In this document: positions 1-9,700 of the stretch, in pieces | How the letters are laid out: every line of letters starts with the position of its first letter | Numbering within the stretch: position 1 is the stretch's first letter | Origin: Apostichopus parvimensis | Lineage: Eukaryota; Echinodermata; Holothuroidea; Aspidochirotida; Stichopodidae | Direction: 5' to 3' | NCBI GenBank assembly: GCA_000934455.1 | Contig: KN896782.1 | Span: 3,857 to 31,791 of the forward strand | Length of the DNA stretch: 27,935 bases | Notes under the pieces: generated by a model | Database searches by the model: none | The model's input: only the letters and a program-made list of their open reading frames with translations | What the model was told of the DNA's origin: nothing | Program-made: the position numbers and the translations under genes

Positions 1-129
1 AAATGGAAACGTCAAAAATGGAGTTGTCGGTGTAAGGGGTAGGGTGAGGCACACGCCCCTTCCAAAATCATTGATCCATCACTGGCTACCCTGTGTATAT
101 AATAGGGATCAGCTTTGTAATGATGTCAC

Positions 130-290
130 TGTTCCTCTTTCTCTTCCCGGTGTCTTGGCGTTTTTCTTTTACTCACTCCTTTTTCTCTCTTCTTTTTCTT
201 TTCTTTTCCCTTCCTTCCTCCTCTTTTCCCCCCTCTTTTTTCCCCTTTTCTTCTCTTTTTTTTCTCTCTCCTCTTTTTCTTACCCGGGGG
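130..290. repeat. Polypyrimidine (CT-rich) low-complexity tract
   Basis: About 150 bases are almost entirely T and C on the + strand. The open frames across it on both strands (Phe/Leu/Ser-rich or Lys/Arg/Glu-rich) are products of base composition, not genes. Confidence 0.9.
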
Positions 291-331
291 GCGCGCGCCC
301 CCAACGCCCTCCCCCTGGATACGCGCCTGAG
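285..331 (-). mobile_element. GC-rich DNA-transposon-like terminus
   Basis: Read on the minus strand this begins CAGGCGCGTATCCAGGGGGA and runs into a palindromic GGGGGCGCGCGCCCCC. A CAGG start followed by a G run is typical of hAT-like non-autonomous element ends. The matching other end is not seen, so the element is truncated or extends left of the window. Confidence 0.35.
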
Positions 332-602
332 ATCTTCGCAGGATAAGATAAAAGAGTTGGTGTGGCACTGGATTTAATGAAGCTGACTCCAATTTAGGGA
401 GGTTCTTGGGGGTCCACTCCAAGGAAAGAAAGAACAGTTTTGATGTGAAGTAATACATTCTGAGGCATATGAATGATGATGGAAAGAGAAGGGCGATGGC
501 TCACCACCACCGCTTTTTCTCCTGGCAAGTCAGTTTGAGCTATATGCTGGTGTATGCATCATCAACTATAATCATAAATGCATGCATTATTTTCTACTGC
601 AG

Positions 603-727
603 TATCTCAAGAAGATTGGTACATACGCCCAGAGTAAAGGAAAGTCAGGTTTTCCAAAGCTAAGCTATTCCGTCTGGCGACACATTGCCTGCCACAAACT
701 CAGCTTGACAGAGAATCTTGCAGAATT
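603..727 (+). CDS. TBCCD1: TBCCD1 exon: N-terminal region
   Basis: The exon follows the acceptor tttctactgcag and ends at a gtgagt donor. It encodes 41 codons plus 2 bases, beginning YLKKIGTYAQ and containing VWRHIACHKLSL, which matches the recalled human TBCCD1 segment YLRKISTY...TWRHIACGKLQL. Translation enters in phase 0, so the preceding exon with the start codon must end on a codon boundary. No such exon is visible in bases 1-602. Confidence 0.9.
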
Positions 728-3700
728 GTGAGTAGATCCATGAGACTAAAAACTAATTTACATCAAGCCCTGTCTTAAATGAGTTTACAGTCGTAGTGTC
801 TAGTCCTTTTCTCATTATACATAACAAGCCAATACATCGGTACATAATGGACAGTTGTGATACATGCTAGATTTGAATAGGATATGTTAAAAATCTGGTC
901 AAGTTCTATGTTAAAGTTTGCAAACTATTGCAAACTATTGCAAACTACGGAATGTCATTTGTAAATGGTGGCAACCAGTATTGTTGTCTATTCAAGTTTA
1001 GAGTTGTCCGTTTCCAAATTGTATTTTAGTTTGCAAGTCTGCAATTTTCCAACAACTTACCTACAGTACCTATTTCATAGTTCATCTAGAAAGATTTTTG
1101 TTGATGTTACTGGACAATAATAATGAAACAGAAAAAAAAAACATATATAAACTTCTTTCTTCCCAGAAAACAGAAACCATTTACTGTCAATCATTCAAAA
1201 AAATGTTAGAAATAGCTTTTCACAACTGTTAAAATGTTCTACAGTCAAGTACTAAAAGTGTGTTATTCTTAACGGTGACCACAAAACGCCAGTCGAAGTT
1301 CCAACACAACAAGACAGAAAAAGGAGTAGATTTCCAAGGGGTAGATTTTTGAAACAGCCACCTTTGATACAAATGTAAATTATCCACCTACTGCACAGTT
1401 TGCTACTTTTGATAAGCATTTCCCACTTGTACATCTATGCTTTTGATTACCAGCTTCATATATTATCTTCCAGATATTTTCAGGGTTTTCAACTGCTTAA
1501 CTCAGATGTTGCAGAAGAAAGAAGAAAGGGACAAGAGCAACTTAGTGCTGTCCAGGATGAGAAAGAGAAAGGTGGGTTTTAGTCAACTAATTTAGTCAGA
1601 TTATTTTAATCATTGAAATCTTGTTTAGTATTTTGGTTTATAATGTCACTGCAAGTTTTCCTTTCATCATCTTGTTTTACTATTTGAATCATAAAATAAA
1701 GCGGCAAACGCAACCATATTTACAAGTTACCTCGGAAGTCCCCGTTTTTTCACCTGGGTGAAGAGAGGCAATGGAGAGTAAGTGCCTTGCCCAAGGACAC
1801 ACAGTAATGATCTGGTCAGGGCTCGAACCTGCAAACCTTAGATCACAAGTCCACTGCCTTAAACGCTTGACCACAACATAAATGACCTGGCCAGGGCTTG
1901 AACCTCCAAACCTTAGATCACAAGTCCACTGCCTTTACCACTTGACCACAAAGCTCACTGAAGGCACTGTGAACAGAACTCCTCCCTACAGTAGGTTTTG
2001 CATATTTTGTATTTCCCTTCCAGTCAACAGGTAAAATTCATTGTTCCAATCAATTTTTGCTCACATATGAAAGTCGGCTAACTTAAAAGTCAGCTTTGCT
2101 CAGGGATACTTGATATACCATTGAATGTTATCTCTTCTTCATTTACAGAGTTGGTCTTGAGTAGAACATCGGTTGACACCCTTCAGTTTCTCCTGTATTT
2201 ATTCATTCAACAAGTTCACAAGGTTTCATTACGGTCATCCTTGGTAGCCGGTCAAGAGTATCCTTTTGGTCAAATTTGTCACTGGTCAATCTCTTGGTTA
2301 TGCTGTCTCAGTCTTGGAGAAGAAAAGGGGAAAAAAAAAATCAGTTTTAATCTGTTTAATATGTTTCCAATTGAAAAAAAAATCCTAAATATGATTTCAC
2401 ATTGATTTGACATTCACATCATTGGGATTTGCTGTCATATTTTATAAACTAGGAGAGATTTTGTCACCCATGCAGTACAGTGCGTAAGATTTAGGCAAGG
2501 TTGTCGTTAATATGACTTACTATCAACAGCAACAATTAATTCTTCAGGCAACAGCTCTACAAACAGACAAGAAATATGTTACATTTTAAGGTCTTTGTTT
2601 AATATATGCTTGCTATCATATCTCAATTCTCAAGGTTATTTCAGTTTTAGTAATTGTCTTATCATTGTCTTTCAAATAAACATCAAAGCGTTCTTTAACA
2701 TAAATAATTTTTTGAGATGGCCGCTGAGACCTAGATCCCCTGACCTGGATGGCAGGGCAGTCTCGCCTTCCTCTGGTTCTCCTTCTAAGGTGAGTTCTCA
2801 TCGCAGGAATTGAAGGAACAGACATCATCGAATGATATCGAAGTACTTTCCTCCCAATCTGGAATATGATCTCAAAGGGGAGAATGAAATTTGTTGTGCC
2901 TAGAGTATTTATGAAAGTATTGGTGAGGCTTTTCAAAAACAAATTAGGGATGGTATTGTTTGTTGCACAGTTAGTTAACTGTGACAGTGCTAGTGCACTT
3001 TTAGAACCTATGAGAAGGTTAACACATTATTTCACTCTAGGAAGAGGTGCATTTATCCTTTTGCAGGGGTGTAGCAGTCCTCCTAATCTGGAATATGATC
3101 TCAAAGTGGAGAATGAAATTTGTTGTGCCTAGAGTATTTATGAAAGAATTGGTGAGGCTTTTCAAAAAACAAATAAGGGATGGTATTGTTTGTTGCACAG
3201 TTAGTTAAATTTGGCAGTGCTAGTGCAGTGAGAAGAATAACACATTATTTCACTCTAGTAATAGGTGCATTTATACCTTTGCAGGGGTGTAGCAGTTGGG
3301 CTAAGAGGGTTATTTACCCCTCCCCTCCCCCTATCCTTCTTAATGATTTTCTAAAGATAAACATTTTGCTTTTACTTTCTCTTGGTGACATGTATTCTTA
3401 AAAATTGCTTCAAGTCGTAACAAATATCTGAAAACGCTGCAGCTTCCAAGAGCTTGCACCCTAGAGCCTGCCAGGGCCCTTCCTCCCCCTCCTCCTCCTT
3501 GACAACCTCCTGCACTCCCAGCCAATAGCATTATACCCCCCTTAATTAAAAATGTCCTCCTACATCTTTGATATGATTGCTACTAAGTATGTCTTTTGAT
3601 ACTTAGCAGGGAATAATTTATCCATTATCGCATCACAAAATACTATGCAAAAATGGTTAAGTTGCTATACAAGTGCAAAGATGTATAGCAGGTTTGTTAC

Positions 3701-6700
3701 ACAGGAACCACAATATTTTATGAGAGACAAACATAAGAGGCTTCAAAACAGCACCACACAACATGAACACTAAATTATCCCCTGCTTAGACTAATGGTGA
3801 TTTGTGTAGAGCCTTGCCTTCAAATATATCAAGGCCTGCTAATAACCTACGTGGAAGTGTTGGTAATTGTTATATAGCAGGGTATTAGTTTTTGTATCAA
3901 ATTGTTCTGTTCCCTTTAATTGAGAGGTTATCAAGACTATAAAAATTTGTTTCTGAGTCAGTTGAGAGCCAGGGAAATTACAGTTATTACCAGCAATGAA
4001 CTTAATTATTCAATATTTTGGCAAGAACGAGTATGTTGGGATCTTTTTTATAAGTTCAACTGTCAGAATCTATGCTATACTTAACAAAGCTTCTCAAGTT
4101 TTTTTAAATATTCCTTTTATACAGTTTTATGTGCCTGCATAATTTGAATGTGGTGTAGTGAATCTTTAGGAAATATTTTCATGACTTTAATAATTGGGGT
4201 CTATCTTATCAGTCATAAATGAATAGATAAATACTTCACATATGATATTTAATCAATGGTGCACAAATAAACTTCATTTTGATTCATCCTTTTTTTTTTT
4301 GAGGGTCTTGATGAGTCCAACCATTTGTCTTTCATCTTGTCTCACCTGAGTGACATTCTAACTCTATTGGCTGAGTCAGGTAAGTGGATTGGAAAATTAG
4401 GTTGTTTTATTTAGCTCCCTTTAGCTCCCTTTTGCAATTTATTTTCCCTTTTGCCACCTTTTGCCTTCGCATGTGCCCCCATTGAAATGGCAGCCACTAA
4501 GACAGATGAAAATGTAATACCAAAAACCAACATAAACATTTTTCCAAAATATCCAAGAGAAATAGATAAAATTGGCAAGGAGCTCTACTCGACTCAAATT
4601 AAGACAACTGAACTGCTCATGTAAATAAGAAATGTTTGTAGCTTTGACTAAAAAATAGTTCCATGTGCTCAACCCTAACTTTAATGTTGGTCCGTTACAG
4701 AAAGGAATGTTTAACCAGCTAGGAATTGATGTTTAGTTGCACTTTTGAGGAGGTGTGAGGCTTAATTTCAGAGGGAATATGCAAGTAGTCATTTTTCAAC
4801 AAAAGGTATGACCTTTGCTCCCTTGTACCAAATAAAATTGGCTGTGTTTCTGGTGATACAAATAAAAATGAAACAAGCACTTGGAAACATATTTGAAAGG
4901 ATCACAAAACCTGGATTCATATCCAAATTTATTTACCATGATCATATTACTCCATGGGGAAGTTACTAAAATTTGTTAACGATCGTGGTCAAAGCTACGA
5001 CCGAGAATTTTGTCAGAATTTTCAGCGAATGGTTGTTATGCGAAATAATTGAAAAGAGGATGGAGATGTTAAGTTGAGCTTGTTTTGTTAATATATTGGC
5101 TAGAATATTATAGCAACATGGTACAAAATGAAACTTTTTTCTGCCGGTTCTTAGATGCGTATTCCAGTTCTGCGACAGATTTGTACTTATCGACAGAAGC
5201 AGTCACTGCTCTTGGACTTCTCATAGAGGGCACTGTTGCTAAAGACAGGTATTTAAAAGATTATAAACAAAAAAACATTTTTTGAACTGAAAATTGAGTG
5301 ATAAATTACAAGAAAAAAATGATGTGAGTATTGCAAACACGTAAAGTTTTTCCAACCGACAGGCTTGAAATATTCAGATTTGTTGTGACACTAAATGTCA
5401 CAAACAGACTCATTTTGTGCTTGTGTATTTGCAATAACAAAAGATGTTAAATGTGTAACAAAATTTTAGATAAAACACAGGGCAGGTACAAAATTCAAAA
5501 TATTATTAGTGTTTCCAGCTCACATCTTGATATCAATTTTTGCATCGCTGGGATATAAAGTTTTGAAATTCTTCATTTGTATTATGGAGTAGTTTTAAAT
5601 TTCATACAAGGACAAACCATCAAAACAGTCTCTTGTTACACTCCTGCCAAACTTGAAATCACTGACTAAGGTTGATGAATTCATTTGATCATACCTATAT
5701 GACATTTAAGGACATTCCATTACACAATTGAACTATTTTTCAATGTTATTTTAATATTCTTTTCAATTTTAGTGTAACACAAAAAGTGCTTGCCCAAGTG
5801 GACCCTGCGTGACTCAGTGGATTATCTTGCATTGCATTCATCTATTTATAAACGAATAATCTGCATACTTTGTATCTCGCTGCAAAAATCAACGTGTTTC
5901 ACATTCACCAGTTCTGTATTCTGTTTTTACATCTCAGACTCTTTGTAACCTCTTTGAACATTCTTTCATTTCGTATTTGTGCATATCTTGTAGTTCTTCT
6001 TGAATACCGTTTCTGTAACATACCAGTTTTTCTCTTTCCAGAAATGTCCAATCTCTCGTCGCCATCGCTAAAATCCAAACCGTGCAGGCCAGTAGTGGAT
6101 TTTCAAAGGTAATAAAATCATAACTCTCATAGAAACAGATGGATATCACTGAAACTAGTCACTTAATATCCCTTCAAGGGAGTGAAATTTGTGAAATATT
6201 TAACAATATTTCTTTAGGTAAACTTTCCAGACAGTGTCATTTTGTCAAAGAATTTGCTTTGCATAGTTTGGATAGAGAAATCAACAAAAAACAATAGAAA
6301 TTACTTTTGAAATGTTAATGAAATACTGAAAAGTTTCATTCCATATGTAAAGAATAGATTTACTTTCTCACTCTTCAAACCATACAAATTTTGGTATTCC
6401 AAATCAAAGTGTTACACAAGTTTGTTAAACTGCTTTGCAGTTCTACCTCCACTTAGCAAACATTTTCGTAACAATTCAGACAAAATGTGTCAAAGTTGGT
6501 TCAAACTCACATGAAAGATTGTAGTAAATGTTTAAAATATTTACTCATATAATCTTGAAAACAATACAATTTCCACAAGAAAGAATTACAAATAACTATA
6601 AAGTATTTTTTTTCAGAACTGAGGCAAAATTCAAAATTGCATGTCTGTCAAAACAGAAGGTATTTGACAAATCAGATTTCACTACCCCTGTGTCTTTATC

Positions 6701-9700
6701 GTCTCTTCCCTGTCACAGATAACTCAGGCATTTTCTTTCCGATTGTTTGAGACGTGGATAAGAAATTGTCTGGTCAACTCCCCATTTGGAGTTTCAGCTT
6801 GTATCACTGCCGGACAGAGATTAAACTGGCCCACGACGGGTATGTACGCCAGCTCGAATGAGATACTGAAAAGTTTCATTCCATATGTAAAAGAAAAGAT
6901 AACTTTCTCACTCTTTAAAACCTTTTATATTCTGGTATTCTATAGCCAAGTACTACACAAGTTTTGTTAAAACTGCTTTGCAGTGCTACGGTTACTTTGA
7001 AGACATCTTCGGAACAATTAAAACATACAATTTCTGCACCATCCCCACACCCCCCCCAACCTCTCTCCCGCCCGGGCTGCAATCCTTATTTATTTTTTAC
7101 CAATAATTCTGTGTATTTCATCTCTCGTAGGAGGCGACATGGAAAGTGGTAAAAGAGGAAAGATTGCTTCAAATGCAAGCAAGGCACCAAAGAGGTAAAT
7201 ACAAACACTTTTTTTTTGGGGGGGGGGAGGGGGCATGCCCAATCATATTTATGTCAAAGCAGATTATAAAGTCCATATACATTTGCTACAGTTTCAGTGA
7301 GTAAGAACCACCCTAAAGTAGGTGGTTTGGTTGCTTTCTGGAGGTCAGCTTATAGGGAAAGTTCTGCTCAGATTGGTGGGATGCTGTAGGAATTGATAAA
7401 CTTGTCTCAGTCTGGGATGTGAGGGTATTTGCTTGGATAGAACAGCAGGACTATATATATTAGTCAACAAGTGAGCAGGAATGTTTATGGGTGGGAGTGG
7501 ACCGTGTAAATGGGGAGGGGGAGCTTCGCTTCTTTTAGTCTTCAGACTTTGTCACATTATCTGTAAATAATTCATAACCATAGAAGAATTTCTGTCATAT
7601 TGCAACATTCTTTCTTTTCATTCTTTCAAAATGCCCACGTCTTTAAAATTTTGTTTACTATGTCAGAATGAGAAATGCGTTTATCCTTCGAGGAGCCAGA
7701 TTTAAAAAAAAAACAACAAGATTTTGACTTGAGAATTCAACTCGAGTACAATGGCATAACTAACCCAGAATAATACATACAGAGTGATTTGTAGTAATTG
7801 AATTCCATTATCAAAGTAGAATATATTTAATGGTTCATAGTATGTGGAGAAGGGGGGGGGGGAAGGTGGTGAGAATACTGTTTTATGGTTGTCCGAACCT
7901 AAACTGATGCCTCCATAACTTTGTGCCTCCAGATAATGTCTGTCTTTGTTTGTATAAATATGTTTTTCTTTCTCTTTCTCAGCCACACGCTTGTCTTTAT
8001 ATCCCAAGTATGCAAGCAGACTCTCGCAAAGGTATGTTTTTGTGATAAATTTGTTGAGATTTTTACAAATGGTGGTGTAAGTCTGTGGCGGTTATCTATG
8101 GTATGTAGGATGTTTTCTCTTCAGTGCCTTACTAATATTTTGTCTCGAGGGTACAAAACCTGGGTTTCAGTTTCAATCAAAGTTTCAGTTGATTGCCATT
8201 GAATAAAGCAGCCAGTAATAATAATGCAAGAGTTGAGGGGTACTTCAGAAGTGCACATGCTTTTGTAAGCAACTCCCCCTCCCTCTCCCTCTCCCTCTCC
8301 CCCGCCCTCAACCACTCCCTCAACCCCTTCCTCCCCCCTCCCCACCCTACCAGCAATTCCTCATCTCTCATCTTAATTTCTGTTTGATGATAAGTTTTCT
8401 GTAGACTTAAAACTCTTTCCTTCTGCTTTCTTCAGTACTTCAGAAATGCACATGCTTTTGTAAGCAACTCCCTCTCCCCCTCCCTCTCCCCCTCCCCCTC
8501 CCTCTACCCCTTCCTCTCCCCCTCCCCATCCTACCAGCATTTCCTCATCTCTCATCTTAATTTCTGTTTGATGATAAGTTTTTTGTAGACTCAAAACTCT
8601 TTCCTTCTGCTTTCTAGATAATTTCAAAAGCTTAAGGGCCTGAGAATACAAAGAGCTGTTGAGAGTATTTTACTAGTCTTTGGAGGGATTGGTTGTGGTT
8701 TAATTTCAGGAGGGGGCAAAGGGAGGGTTATAGGGAGATGGGGGGTTTGGTTAGGGCGAATAAACTGCTGACTGTTCTCCACTTATTCCAAACATTGTTG
8801 CTTTACAGTTCCAGATCCATTCACTTTTTGTCTTTATTCATTTCAGTCTTCTAATACACTGACCAACTCCAGAGTGAGAATACATCGCTGTCGTAGTTCA
8901 TATCTCTACCTGCTCTCTCCGATGAAGTGAGCCCTCTTTATTTGGGTTCTTTGCCCGTCTTGAAAAATAGTGCCGGGACAGACAGGAGGGGGATGGGGCG
9001 GAAGGGGGGGGGCAGTTGGCCTACAGAGTTCAACTTTCAGAATTGAATTTTATATCTCTGAATGCCATTGTAGTCTAGAAGTTTTTTGATGGCAGCAGAA
9101 GGTACTGTGGAAGGAAAGTTGTAAGCTCAAAAGATTACATTCAATGTATAAAAAGATAGGAAATTGACTCTGGTGAGAGTGTATTTCATACAGCTTTCAA
9201 ACTTTATAAAGTTCTTTAAACTGAGTCTCATTGTAAGTATGGAGCTTCATCACAGTGTTCGGATAATTTAAGCAATAGAATAGTAGTGGCAATGTGTTTA
9301 TCAGAAGATGCAGTAGAACTGTGAATGAATTTATGTCGTTAAGTCTGAAAACTACAGTATTTTGGAGGGAGGGGATAATATTAATAATGATGATAATGAT
9401 GACGATGATGATGATGATGAGGATGGTGATTTATAACGCCCGGATGGGTGCTCAAGGTGCCGGAGAGAAAGAGAGAAAAGAAAGCAAAGTTCCGATCTCT
9501 CTGGTTTTCTTCATAAAATTTTACTTCTGAAGATATTACATAGGTGAATTTTGTCCCTTTTTAATCCAGTAATTCTTCAAACAGTTTCATTCCTTCCTCA
9601 CATCTAGATCTGTCAACGTTGATAAGTGTCGTAATTCTACCATCGTCCTGGGGCCGGTGGAGACCACCGTACACTTACACAGTTGCGAGCAGGTTACCTT

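Noticed and set aside
44-458. Overlapping open frames on both strands at the left edge
   Set aside because: They are Phe/Ser- or Lys/Arg-rich translations of a CT tract and a GC-rich transposon end, without splice or family support.
1806-1952. Functional tRNA gene on the minus strand
   Set aside because: The tRNA-like modules lack a convincing acceptor stem and are fused to a SINE body, so they are SINE heads.
7205-7230. G runs (also near 7852, 9005, 15878, 20033) as quadruplex regulators
   Set aside because: Long single G homopolymers in introns are common low-complexity sequence and may vary with sequencing error; no link to a promoter.
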